53,186 bases of DNA from Methanobrevibacter sp. (lineage in GTDB: Archaea > Methanobacteriota > Methanobacteria > Methanobacteriales > Methanobacteriaceae). The notes beneath the pieces were generated by a model. It saw only the letters and a program-made list of their open reading frames with translations. It was not told the DNA's origin and ran no database searches. The translations under genes and the position numbers were made by a program. Shown here piece by piece: positions 8,406 through 16,368 of this stretch. Position 1 is the first letter of the stretch. Each line of letters begins with the position of its first letter. The stretch is taken from assembly GCA_017652345.1 (NCBI GenBank), contig JAGCBE010000491.1, positions 1-53,186 of the forward strand, written 5' to 3'.

Positions 8406-9168
8406 TTAATTTTTCTTTTCTTTTGCAATGTACAATGTCAAATCTATTGCATCTTCACGCATAAGATGAAATGCCATAATACCAGCAGAAGAAACTTCAA
8501 TCTTATAATTACCCTTTGGCATCAATGCGAAACCTGAAGAAGGAGTAATAAGTTCAAAATTTTCTTCAACACTATCTTCCAATTCGTAGACAGTTTCGTA
8601 AGTATCACTTGTCTTGGTATTGAACAAGGTTAGAATAAGTTGGTTTTCTACAAAATTGTATTTCATTCTATCAGCACCAATCAACTTAAGCATATTGTTG
8701 ATATTTGCTTGCTGTTCATCGGTTAAGTTTACGATAGAATCAATGGATGGGAATTTAACCTTATTAAATTGTGGCTTAATGATAACATCTTCATTAGCCA
8801 ATCTATGCTTCAAAGTAGTATTATACTTACTACTCTTGACATACAAATTTATCGCTTCATTTGAATCGTTATATTCAATTGAAAGATTTGGAATTTCAGT
8901 GGTTTCTGGTTTGTCAGTTGGTTTATTGAATTGATTATAATAAGATACAACTCTATTAAAATCAATCACAGCAAAGGAATCACTTTCAAAATTAAAATAT
9001 TCCTTTGGAGCATCTAGGAAGTAGCAAACGCTTTTATCGTTTGAAATTGCACGGATTGTTAAATCGTCAGATTCTTCTTTATGTTTGAATAGTAATTGTG
9101 GATTAATCTTAGCCAATTCGGACATCAATTCAATGAATCCGGTTATTGTACTTCATTTCTTTAATCAT
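8406..9168 (-). CDS. DNA sliding clamp 2 (gp45-like paralogue), +1 frameshift at CGG 9141-9139
   Basis: The start at 9168 has a strong GAGGTGA ribosome site. The zero frame MIKEMKYNN runs to AAC-CGG-ATT-CAT-TGA after 8 codons. Skipping C9141 gives GGA-TTC-ATT-GAA and continues to 8406, about 252 residues. The restored N-terminus YNNGFIELMSELAKINPQLL aligns with YNKNYIETVNTITPITSQFI of clamp 1, which supports the join. The C-terminal halves also match (FALMPKGNYKIEV against FKLLPTADYAINF; IDLTLYIAK against IDLTLFMTT). It may form its own ring or mix with clamp 1. Confidence 0.75.
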
Positions 9169-9240
9169 AAATTCACCTCACATAATGTGTTTTAATTTTT
9201 ATACAAATATAAAAATAAATTTACACCAATTTATTTAATA

Positions 9241-9414
9241 TTACTTTTTGTTTTTTAACAAACTTTCTTTGACCTTCTTAAGATTGTATACTGCATATTC
9301 CAATGAAGTAATCGTAGTCTTTAGAAGTTCTTTATCCACTACATTAATTTGACCGTACAGATATTGCATTTGGTCATTTAATTCTTTTATGTATTTGTCA
9401 AGTTGTTCATTCAT
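9241..9414 (-). CDS. 57-residue helical protein
   Basis: An ATG at 9414 opens an all-helical, lysine- and leucine-rich peptide (MNEQLDKYIKELND to LLKNKK). Its start overlaps the end of the chorismate mutase-like gene, as is usual for real genes here. Function is unknown. Confidence 0.5.
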   Translation of the reverse strand: MNEQLDKYIKELNDQMQYLYGQINVVDKELLKTTITSLEYAVYNLKKVKESLLKNKK

Positions 9415-9416
9415 AG

Positions 9417-9662
9417 TTATTCCTCTAGATTTTTCATTTGGTTAAAGATTTCTTTATAGATTTCTGTCATTGGTTCTTTATATGCTTTATAATCATCAGA
9501 ATCAAGTTTGTCTAATATTTCTTTTTCACGCTCTTCATCATTGACTTGAACCTTCATGTACTTTTTAAGTTCACCTATTTTCTTCGCTTTACTTAAACGA
9601 TTTTTAAGTAACTTAAAAATTTTTTCATCAATCTTATCAATGTCTCGGCGTATTCTATTCAT
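9417..9662 (-). CDS. AroQ-type chorismate mutase-like protein
   Basis: The 81 residues match the all-helical AroQ domain: R-x-x-ID-x-ID at the start, LLKNRLSKAKKIGELK with the conserved Arg and Lys, then NDEEREKEIL with the Asp, Arg and Glu of the active site, and a Gln in the last helix. The known reaction converts chorismate to prephenate in aromatic amino-acid synthesis. Its place between dUTPase and the clamps, overlapping dUTPase by one base, says nothing about an aromatic pathway. The fold could have been recruited for another role, but the catalytic residues look intact. Confidence 0.65.
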   Translation of the reverse strand: MNRIRRDIDKIDEKIFKLLKNRLSKAKKIGELKKYMKVQVNDEEREKEILDKLDSDDYKAYKEPMTEIYKEIFNQMKNLEE

Positions 9663-10096
9663 TAGTTTTTACCTGTAGAACCAAAACCACCACGGTCTTT
9701 ATCTTCCAACTTTTCAACAACTTCAAATTCAATTTCTGGTTGTTTTTCCATGATACGGAATTGGCAAATGCGGTCGCCTTTCTTAATCATTCTGTCACCA
9801 GAGAGTGAAATTGCTGGGAAATACCACCAATCATTCGGTCCACAATAACTGTTGTCTACAACGCCTACAGCATTAGCCTGAATGATTTTAAAATTCTTGT
9901 ATGTAGAACTACGAGCAGCCAAATGTGCTTCATAACCATCGGGTAATTTCATAGCAACACCAAGTGGAATCAATGTAACTGCATTTTCTTTGCACAAGAC
10001 ATTTTCTGCTGCACAAAGGTCAATCCAGTCACCTTTATCAATTTTGGTGATTCTTTTAATTGTATCGTCTAAATATTGTATTTTAATCTTTTTCAT
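9662..10096 (-). CDS. dut: dUTPase (trimeric type)
   Basis: This 144-residue enzyme hydrolyses dUTP to dUMP and pyrophosphate, keeping uracil out of DNA and feeding thymidylate synthesis. The family motifs are present in order: [20 protein letters not shown] with the catalytic Asp, GDRICQFRI, and the glycine-rich C-terminal [19 protein letters not shown] is a good ribosome site. It works naturally with ThyX (34554-35256) and the deaminase at the window end. Confidence 0.93.
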   Translation of the reverse strand: MKKIKIQYLDDTIKRITKIDKGDWIDLCAAENVLCKENAVTLIPLGVAMKLPDGYEAHLAARSSTYKNFKIIQANAVGVVDNSYCGPNDWWYFPAISLSGDRMIKKGDRICQFRIMEKQPEIEFEVVEKLEDKDRGGFGSTGKN

Positions 10097-10120
10097 AAAT
10101 TCCTCAATACAAATATAAAT

Positions 10121-10582
10121 TTATTTGAAGTCATTTTCTATATCAGATATTTTTTGTTTGTTCCTATACTGTTTGATTAATTGTGTATTTCTGCAAACAT
10201 GATTAATCATTTTGAATGCTCTACTTAAATCACAGTAATGAGTTGCACCTGGAACTTTAGGATACATTAAATCATGAATGAAATAAAAATGGTACGATTC
10301 TTCAACAATTTTTCCTGGTCTTGATAAAAGACCATCAATTATATTTGGACCTTTATATGAAAGATACATTGGAAAATCTATAAAGAAACCATCTTCATAA
10401 TTACCATACATTGTGATTATTATTTCACCATTATATTTGATGCAATAGAGATAAGAACAAGTGGAATTATGATAGTCAAATGTAAAACTTGAAAATTCAT
10501 TACCAACATATTCTAATATTGGCTTAAATAAAGTGGGGGCTTTTTCATAAGCCCCCGATTGTTTTAAATCACTAAATACCAT
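10121..10582 (-). CDS. small protein with C-terminal DF tail, 153 aa
   Basis: A beta-rich body (FTFDYHNSTCSYLYC) is followed by a basic helix ending ISDIENDFK. Here the tail is not part of the next gene's ribosome site, so the tail is conserved at protein level. A GC-rich hairpin lies within its first codons. Confidence 0.65.
   Translation of the reverse strand: MVFSDLKQSGAYEKAPTLFKPILEYVGNEFSSFTFDYHNSTCSYLYCIKYNGEIIITMYGNYEDGFFIDFPMYLSYKGPNIIDGLLSRPGKIVEESYHFYFIHDLMYPKVPGATHYCDLSRAFKMINHVCRNTQLIKQYRNKQKISDIENDFK
10535..10556 (-). promoter_or_regulatory. GC-rich hairpin inside the 5' end of a coding region
   Basis: GGGGGCTT and AAGCCCCC form a perfect 8-bp stem with a 6-nt loop about 9-17 codons into the gene at 10121-10582. 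It is far more GC-rich than its surroundings and could attenuate transcription or slow ribosomes. Confidence 0.45.
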
Positions 10583-10841
10583 AAGAATCTAATATTTTGG
10601 CGTAACATTCTTCAGGTGTTTCACCTTCCGTAAATGAATCAGCCATAATTCTAGAAACATTATGTAGGTCAGAAAGAATAGTTTGCCTTCGTGGATGCAT
10701 ATCAACAAATTTCATTACGGCAGCAAAATATTCTTTTTCTTCCATTGTGGGAGTACGATGAGTTTCAGCATGATGTCTCAGCATATTTCCACAAGTTTGT
10801 AGATAACCTGGAATCCAACCTAGATTAATGAATGGGAACAT
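10572..10841 (-). CDS. hypothetical protein, 89 aa
   Basis: It is a helical protein rich in His and Met (GNMLRHHAETHR). Its start abuts the stop of the M16 protease gene and its end overlaps the next start. No family is recognised. Confidence 0.6.
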   Translation of the reverse strand: MFPFINLGWIPGYLQTCGNMLRHHAETHRTPTMEEKEYFAAVMKFVDMHPRRQTILSDLHNVSRIMADSFTEGETPEECYAKILDSYGI

Positions 10842-12037
10842 TACTTAGTTTCCTTCTTTTTAGATTTCTTTTCAACCTTTTTTGCCGGTTTATTTGCTAC
10901 TGGCTTATTTTCACTAGGTGATTCGTACTTGTCAGACAAATCAACCATGTTTTGTGGGTTGAGATACTTAGCAGCAACTTCTTTAACCTTATCCAATGTC
11001 AATTTCTTGTAAGCATTACCCATCATTGGGAGTCCCTTACGAAGAATATCACCAATGTTCTTGTATCGGAAAATCTTTTTAGTTTCTGCTGCAATACCAT
11101 AAGCATTGATTTCATTTTCAAATCTATCCTTCTTGATATGCTTACTAATATCGTTAAAGAAATACTGGAATTCAGCCTTCATCTTGTCAGCATTTTGCAA
11201 ATCAGTAGTTGCACTGAAAGTTGCCCAAGTATCATTCAACATAAAGGTAAGTCCGCCATGAACACCATAGGTCAATTGTTTTTCTTCACGAATACGCTTC
11301 ATCATTGGAGCATCAAGACCACCAACGAGAATGTTATAAGCCATAATCAATGCTGGTACATCAGATTTCTTAATCATCTTCTTACTGCCATAGCGAACAA
11401 CAATCTTAGTTCCCTTTGGGATTTCTTCGAGTTCAACATCCTTATAGTTGCCGAACTTCAATTTCATTGGTTCGCTAACTGGTTTTTCAGCGAATTTTAC
11501 AAATGAGAAATCAGACTTGGTAGGACCGATTTCAACAATCTTTGATGGTTTAGTGTAATACTTCTTGTAATGGCTAAGCATATCCTTGTATGTGAAATTT
11601 TCAATATCAGAACGCTTACCAATTACCTGGTAGTAATTGAAACGCTGACGAAGAATGTTATTCCAAGATTCCGGGTCATTGAAGGAATCCATATATTCCT
11701 GAAGAACAACATTTCGTTCAGCCTTGAATCGTTCTTCATTTACACATTTATCAATACCACCAAGCAATTTCTTTACAAGTCTTTGTTTAATTTCCGGTGT
11801 AAAATACTTATCCATACCAGTGAAATACACCATCACTCGTTCTGTAGTAGTTACAGCATTCCATTCAATATTTAATCTAGAAAGATTCTGATATTCGTCT
11901 TTAAATGTTTCACAAATCAAATGTTCCATTAAATGTGAAGTACCATATTCACCTTCTTTATCATAAAGACCACCGCGGTCATATACAATGTGGAGTGATG
12001 TCATTTTAAGTGATTTCTTTTCATAGATATGTGCCAT
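10841..12037 (-). CDS. M16-family zinc metalloprotease
   Basis: The 398-residue protein contains the inverted zinc motif HLMEH near residue 35 and the downstream glutamate segment RNVVLQEYMD, the catalytic signature of insulinase/mitochondrial processing peptidase-type M16 enzymes. The second half matches the inactive C-terminal M16 domain (MKRIREEKQLTYGVHGGL). The C-terminus is a basic tail (KKVEKKSKKKETK). M16 proteases cleave short unfolded peptides. It has its own promoter at 12071-12098. Possible roles are prohead-peptide processing or degradation of a host defence peptide, both inference. Confidence 0.85.
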   Translation of the reverse strand: MAHIYEKKSLKMTSLHIVYDRGGLYDKEGEYGTSHLMEHLICETFKDEYQNLSRLNIEWNAVTTTERVMVYFTGMDKYFTPEIKQRLVKKLLGGIDKCVNEERFKAERNVVLQEYMDSFNDPESWNNILRQRFNYYQVIGKRSDIENFTYKDMLSHYKKYYTKPSKIVEIGPTKSDFSFVKFAEKPVSEPMKLKFGNYKDVELEEIPKGTKIVVRYGSKKMIKKSDVPALIMAYNILVGGLDAPMMKRIREEKQLTYGVHGGLTFMLNDTWATFSATTDLQNADKMKAEFQYFFNDISKHIKKDRFENEINAYGIAAETKKIFRYKNIGDILRKGLPMMGNAYKKLTLDKVKEVAAKYLNPQNMVDLSDKYESPSENKPVANKPAKKVEKKSKKKETK

Positions 12038-12070
12038 TGAGTTTTATCTCCTATTTTAAAGTTTTTTAAT

Positions 12071-12104
12071 ATTATAGAAAAAGAACCATATTTTTCAATG
12101 GTTC
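12071..12104 (-). promoter_or_regulatory. composite terminator hairpin and promoter
   Basis: GAACCAT (12083-12089) pairs with ATGGTTC (12098-12104), and the leftward strand continues with TTTTTC, ending the exonuclease transcript. TTGAAA (12098-12093) is then a -35 box within the hairpin, followed after 16 nt by TATAAT (12076-12071) for the protease gene. Confidence 0.6.
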
Positions 12105-12131
12105 TTTCTACATAAAAAGTTTTTGTAAAAC

Positions 12132-13022
12132 TTAGTTTACATTTTTCATAATATTAATGAAATCTGTTGTTTTATCCAAAAATGCACCCAGACCATTTCC
12201 AATTACGAATGAATAGAATGCTCTACCATCAAAAGGTTCCTTCTTAAATTCATTCAATGCATTTTTTACGATTTGGTGATATTCTGTTGGAATACAATTG
12301 AAAGAAATAAGTTTAGTATTTCTATCATAGGATTCTTGTAAATTGTTCTTGTTAATCCAATCCATTAATCCTTCAGAATAAATTTTAGCAAATCGTTTTG
12401 AACCAACACCTTTCTGCAATGAAGGAATGTTATCGCTCTTGTCACCTCTTACAATTTTTTCTTGCAATGCGGCTTCAGGATTGATAATTGTAATGTATTC
12501 GCCTTTGATTGGGTCCCATTGTTTAAAATTTTTATACTTATGCAATTGGTAGAAATCTTTATCAGTAGATACCAATGTTATATCCCAGTCTGGATTAGTC
12601 ATTACAGTCAATGCTATCAAATCATCAGCTTCCAAATGTGGAATTTTTAGGAATTGACAGTTTCTGAGACATGCTTCCAAACCATTCATAAATGATTCGT
12701 TAATTGGGAAAAATGCACTGAAATCTACAACAGATGATTCTCTCGCTTCGGCTCTTCCTGCTTTATAATCAGAATACACATCATATCTCCAATTTCTATC
12801 ATGTGCTTCTTTACAGAAAATTATTCTGTTTGGTTGAAAGTCTCTTGCGAGTTTACGAATACTAACAAGCATTGAAACTCTAAATCCAACAAATGAAACA
12901 TCTGTTGGGTCAAATGCTTGTCCAAACAGATTACGCATAGCTAGATTGTGGTAATCTACCAATAAGACTTTTTCGTGCTTATTTGTTGTTGGAGTTATAT
13001 CTTCCATAAAATCATCTAACAT
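12132..13022 (-). CDS. rnh: 5'-3' exonuclease / flap endonuclease (T4 RNase H-like)
   Basis: This 296-residue protein has the FEN-family acidic motifs in order: VLLVDYHNLA at the N-terminus, YKAGRAEAR, LEADDLIAL and STDKDFYQL, then RGDKSDNIPSLQKGVGSKRF for the helix-hairpin-helix segment. In T4 the homologue removes RNA primers and flaps behind the lagging-strand polymerase. It sits between the DF-tail gene (13026) and the protease unit and is ended by the hairpin at 12083-12104. Confidence 0.9.
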   Translation of the reverse strand: MLDDFMEDITPTTNKHEKVLLVDYHNLAMRNLFGQAFDPTDVSFVGFRVSMLVSIRKLARDFQPNRIIFCKEAHDRNWRYDVYSDYKAGRAEARESSVVDFSAFFPINESFMNGLEACLRNCQFLKIPHLEADDLIALTVMTNPDWDITLVSTDKDFYQLHKYKNFKQWDPIKGEYITIINPEAALQEKIVRGDKSDNIPSLQKGVGSKRFAKIYSEGLMDWINKNNLQESYDRNTKLISFNCIPTEYHQIVKNALNEFKKEPFDGRAFYSFVIGNGLGAFLDKTTDFINIMKNVN

Positions 13023-13025
13023 ATT

Positions 13026-13449
13026 TTACTCCTTGAAATCCTTTAGAATTTCATTAGTTTTGGAAATTTCTATTTTGACTTTATCAAAAATGTCTTCATC
13101 AGTATTATACAAGAATGGCAAACATTTATTAATTGCCCATTCACTACCTGTCAAACTAAAATCTAGAGCATGTAGTTCTTTCTTTTCTTTAACATAAGGG
13201 TCTTCAACAATTAACCCTTCATAGTTATAAACATTTTTAAGTTGTTGATATAGGTACAATCTTATTGTACCAGAATTAATGTCAATTACTGTTGTTCCTG
13301 GTTTATAACAGAATTGAGTTTCTAATATTACATTTCCATCTTCATGGATTCTTTCAAATATTCCGAGACTTATCTTGTTGCCAAACAATTTTTTTGTCTG
13401 GATATAAGATAGCCAATGGTTTTAAATATTTTTTAATGTATTCGTTCAT
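13026..13449 (-). CDS. DF-tail protein, +1 frameshift at CGG 13365-13363
   Basis: The ATG at 13449 overlaps the TGA of the upstream gene. The zero frame reads 28 codons to TCT-CGG-AAT-ATT-TGA. Skipping C13365 gives GGA-ATA-TTT-GAA and opens the rest, for about 140 residues ending ILKDFKE. The only alternative start is a TTG at 13388 without a ribosome site. The joined N-terminus (LKPLAILYPDKKIVWQQDKS) makes the protein the usual length of its neighbours. Function is unknown. Confidence 0.65.
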
Positions 13450-13805
13450 TTGAAATCTTTACCGAGATTGTGTTTCTTTTCAAGTGTTCTTAATTGTTTT
13501 TCTAACAATTTCAAATCAGTATTTGTCAAATATTGATATAGTTCTTTAATATCATCTTTCTTGTTGATTACAAAAGTTTTTTGATTGTCAATTATAACAA
13601 AAGTGGTTTTATGACCAAAAGATATTGATTCACCATGGCAAATTGAAAGGTTATTTGGCTCTTTATAACGAAATGAAATATATCCTAAAAATTCATTTTT
13701 AGCATCATTTATACACAAATCAATTGCAATTAAATGTTCTGTTGGATAATAGGCTGTACTATAAACTTTTGACTCGCCATCATTTCTTATGGTTGTAATA
13801 ATCAT
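13446..13805 (-). CDS. small protein with C-terminal DF tail, 119 aa
   Basis: The start MIITTIRN at 13805 is chosen because the upstream in-frame TTG lies inside the hairpin element. The protein is beta-rich, ending LGKDFK. Its stop overlaps the start of the frameshifted neighbour. Confidence 0.6.
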   Translation of the reverse strand: MIITTIRNDGESKVYSTAYYPTEHLIAIDLCINDAKNEFLGYISFRYKEPNNLSICHGESISFGHKTTFVIIDNQKTFVINKKDDIKELYQYLTNTDLKLLEKQLRTLEKKHNLGKDFK

Positions 13806-13812
13806 AGAAACA

Positions 13813-13858
13813 AATATAATAAAAAAATGGTATCTTGCAATTCGCAAAACACCATTTT
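13813..13858 (-). terminator. terminator hairpin with possible embedded promoter
   Basis: AAAATGGT and ACCATTTT close a hairpin with an inner TTGC/GCAA stem, followed on the leftward strand by TTTTTTATT. TTGCAA (13840-13835) and TATATT (13818-13813) with a 16-nt gap could form a promoter for the gene at 13805. The hairpin separates the unit from the homing endonuclease. Confidence 0.5.
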
Positions 13859-13896
13859 ATTTTTAGAAGTAAACTTTGTCTTATTAAATTATTATT

Positions 13897-14802
13897 TTAT
13901 TTTTGTTTTACAAATTGGTCTAAATAATTTTTTCCATATACATTTTCAACATAATTTAGGTATTCTGTACAATCGGTTATAATTTCTACATTATTTTTAA
14001 GCATACATTGATGCTTAGCTTCATATAAATCATCTTGACTTCTATCATAAGGATTTATCATTTTTTTATTTGGGTCATGATTTTCAAAAAACTGTAGTCC
14101 TTTAATTTCTATAATCTTATCTTCAATTTTAAAATCTGGTATATAATAATGAGTTTTATTGTTATAACTGTATTCAAAACTCAACGGTTCTCTTGTAAAT
14201 TTAATTTTATGATCTTTCAACCAAATATAATATGCTAATTCCCATTTACTATCAAATTTTTCATTTTTATAATAAATTTGTTTACTATTACTTATATTTC
14301 CATTTATCCTTCTAGTTTCTATTAGTTTTTTAACTGTATTTGGGTCATGCATTGGATTTTTGAAATTTTGTTCTTCCCAATACTTATTAGATTCAAATGG
14401 ATAATCTGTTCCATATTTTTCATTATTATAAAGTTTCACTTTATCTTGTATTTTTGGATTTTGAAATGGATGTTCATATCCAGTATTTTGTTTATTAGTT
14501 ATATCTCGTTTAGTATTTCCATTTATATCTTTTACTAAAAAATTATTACTAACTCCATTTTTCTCTATACAAGTTTTAATTATACATTTTGCACGACATT
14601 TAGAATCTCCACAAGTTTGTCTGTATTTTCCTTTAAAGAATTTTCTTTTATGTAATTTACAAATTGGGCAAATATGGTCAGTATTTGGTTCAATATATTT
14701 GTCAAAATACTGTTCGTATGTTATTTTATGATGTTTTCTAAAATGTTGTGCAAATGATTGAATATTGATAAAATCATTATGACAAATTTCACAATGAAAC
14801 AT
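13897..14802 (-). CDS. zinc-finger homing endonuclease, PD-(D/E)XK type
   Basis: The 301-residue protein begins with a C2H2 finger (CEICHNDF then HFRKHH) and has a second Cys-rich unit (CPICKLHKR, CGDSKCRAKC). The C-terminal part carries the nuclease core SKWELAYYIW, YIPDFKI and IIEIKG, the E, D and ExK pattern of PD-(D/E)XK enzymes. It stands free between genes with its own late-type promoter and AAGGAG ribosome site. Such genes are selfish and cut cognate sites in related phages. Its target here is not evident, since the flanking genes look uninterrupted except for the CGG shifts. Confidence 0.75.
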   Translation of the reverse strand: MFHCEICHNDFINIQSFAQHFRKHHKITYEQYFDKYIEPNTDHICPICKLHKRKFFKGKYRQTCGDSKCRAKCIIKTCIEKNGVSNNFLVKDINGNTKRDITNKQNTGYEHPFQNPKIQDKVKLYNNEKYGTDYPFESNKYWEEQNFKNPMHDPNTVKKLIETRRINGNISNSKQIYYKNEKFDSKWELAYYIWLKDHKIKFTREPLSFEYSYNNKTHYYIPDFKIEDKIIEIKGLQFFENHDPNKKMINPYDRSQDDLYEAKHQCMLKNNVEIITDCTEYLNYVENVYGKNYLDQFVKQK

Positions 14803-14822
14803 ATAATCTCCTTTTTTGTTTA

Positions 14823-14856
14823 TAGTCTATTTTCCACATAGACTAATATATTTATA
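14823..14856 (-). promoter_or_regulatory. late promoter with leader hairpin for the homing endonuclease
   Basis: TATAAATA reads leftward at 14856-14849. Just downstream TAGTCTAT (14830-14823) can pair with ATAGACTA (14845-14838) in the leader. T4 homing endonuclease genes are similarly restricted to late expression by late promoters and hairpins. Confidence 0.55.
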
Positions 14857-14863
14857 AAAGTTA

Positions 14864-14888
14864 GGGATAGTGGTGGAAACACTATCCC
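14864..14888 (-). terminator. terminator-like hairpin after the RecB-type nuclease
   Basis: GGGATAGTG pairs perfectly with CACTATCCC around a 7-nt loop, followed leftward by TAACTTTTA. It separates the nuclease transcript from the late unit of the homing endonuclease. Confidence 0.6.
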
Positions 14889-14903
14889 AAATAGGTGAGA
14901 TTA

Positions 14904-15693
14904 TTAACCTATCTGTCCTTTATTTTTGTCTTCAAAGTATTTAGCAATTTGAGAACTAAAATCAAAACAACGATATACTTGAGGCATTGGAATTTCTTTA
15001 CCTGGTATTTGAAATAAAACAAGTTCACCAATTTTTATTGAAGTATATTTTTCCAAAATATATTTATACAAAGATAATTGTAAAGAATAATGTGAAGTAT
15101 TACAATCAATTATATGACCGAATGGTTCTTTCATATAATTAGACCATTGATTTCCAGTATCAAATTTTTTTGATGTTTTCCAGTCAATTATACTAAATAC
15201 TTCTTTTTTGGTATTATACATTATAGCGTCAATAGTTCCACATATTCCATTTGGCTGGTCATACACGATAAATTCCTGTGCAATAGGAATATATATTTTC
15301 TTCATCTTCTTGTAAAGTTCATGACAACGACTTTTACGAAAATTGAAATCTTCTTCCATTTCAGGGAATTGTTCATTTAACGAAGTATCAAAATTGTAGT
15401 TTTTCTTTTGCCAAAGAAATTCCATAACAGAGTGAACTTGTGTTCCGTAGATGTGTTGCATAGTCACCTTTATAATCCCATAGTTTTGTAAGTTCTTCAA
15501 CTGTCACTCCATCTTTCTTTGCTTTTTTCAATTTGATTTCATCCCAGTTTGTTTCAGGTTCAAATTGTCTAATCCAACCAGTTGCAGATTGATATTCTGT
15601 TCCTAAAGAATCAGTATATTTGTGGTCTGGTTCATTAAAGTTAATATCATTAAAAGCATTCCAAAGTTCAATATGTAAATCGGGCTTAATCAT
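14904..15693 (-). CDS. RecB/Cas4-type PD-(D/E)XK nuclease, +1 frameshift at CGG 15447-15445
   Basis: The ATG at 15693 opens 82 codons to CTA-CGG-AAC-ACA. The zero frame then drifts into unrelated residues and stops 18 codons later. Skipping C15447 gives GGA-ACA-CAA-GTT-CAC, so the family motif GTQVHSVMEF (G-T-x-x-H) is formed exactly at the joint. Later motifs are GTIDAIM, IIDWKTSKKF and YSLQLSLYKY, the D, D-x-K and Q-x-x-x-Y of RecB-type nucleases. Total length is about 262 residues. It is a likely exonuclease for recombination or host DNA breakdown. Confidence 0.8.
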
Positions 15694-15702
15694 AAAATCA
15701 CC

Positions 15703-16287
15703 TCACTTATTAATCCATTTTATTATTGGGTCACCATTATATCCTTTTACCCATTCATACCAAGCATATGCTACTGCACCCGTTCCAAATCCACTAGGGT
15801 CACCATTTTTTGCACATGCAGTCCTATTCGTATAAACATATACAGTCTTCAATTGTTTGGTTTCAAATAATGGCTTTCGTTTTTTACTTTCTAGAAATGT
15901 AAGTTTCAAAAACATCACTACACGATTGCCTTCCGGTATTATATTCAAAGCATTGGTGACAAACTCGGTAGCTAGTTCATAGGGTGGATTTGTTACAATG
16001 TCACCATCAAACGATTCAGCCTGCTTAAGGAAATCCCAGCACTTGTCTAATGGATAATTTCTTTGAATCAAATCGCAAGCTGTTACATTATATCCTTTAT
16101 CTTTGAACACTTGTGCAATATGTCCTTCTCCAGCACATGGTTCTAAGATATTCTGTGCAAATGGTATATTACATTCACTAAACAATTTTTCTACATCTTT
16201 TGGATTTGTTGCATAGAAATCATTGTTTGCTCTATCAAATTCAGAATGATTTGAACAACCATTTACAACATAAGTTTTATCAGACAT
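15703..16287 (-). CDS. adenine-specific DNA methyltransferase (NPPY type)
   Basis: The 194-residue protein has the SAM-binding motif EPCAGEGHIAQVF near residue 48 and the catalytic NPPYELATEF near residue 99, in the gamma-type order. A Cys/Gly-rich C-terminal region may contact DNA. It follows a GAGGTGA ribosome site. It probably gives N6-methyladenine for protection or marking. It is unrelated in motif order to the DPPY enzyme at 3654-4410. Confidence 0.82.
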   Translation of the reverse strand: MSDKTYVVNGCSNHSEFDRANNDFYATNPKDVEKLFSECNIPFAQNILEPCAGEGHIAQVFKDKGYNVTACDLIQRNYPLDKCWDFLKQAESFDGDIVTNPPYELATEFVTNALNIIPEGNRVVMFLKLTFLESKKRKPLFETKQLKTVYVYTNRTACAKNGDPSGFGTGAVAYAWYEWVKGYNGDPIIKWINK

Positions 16288-16368
16288 TAAAATTCACCTC
16301 AAATATGAAATATACAAATAAGTTTACAAAATATTATAAACTTGTAAAATTAAGTTTACATTCTGAAC

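Noticed and set aside
15060..15075. TATAAATA inside the RecB-type nuclease gene
   Set aside because: It encodes YKY within a conserved helix and has no gene start suitably placed downstream.
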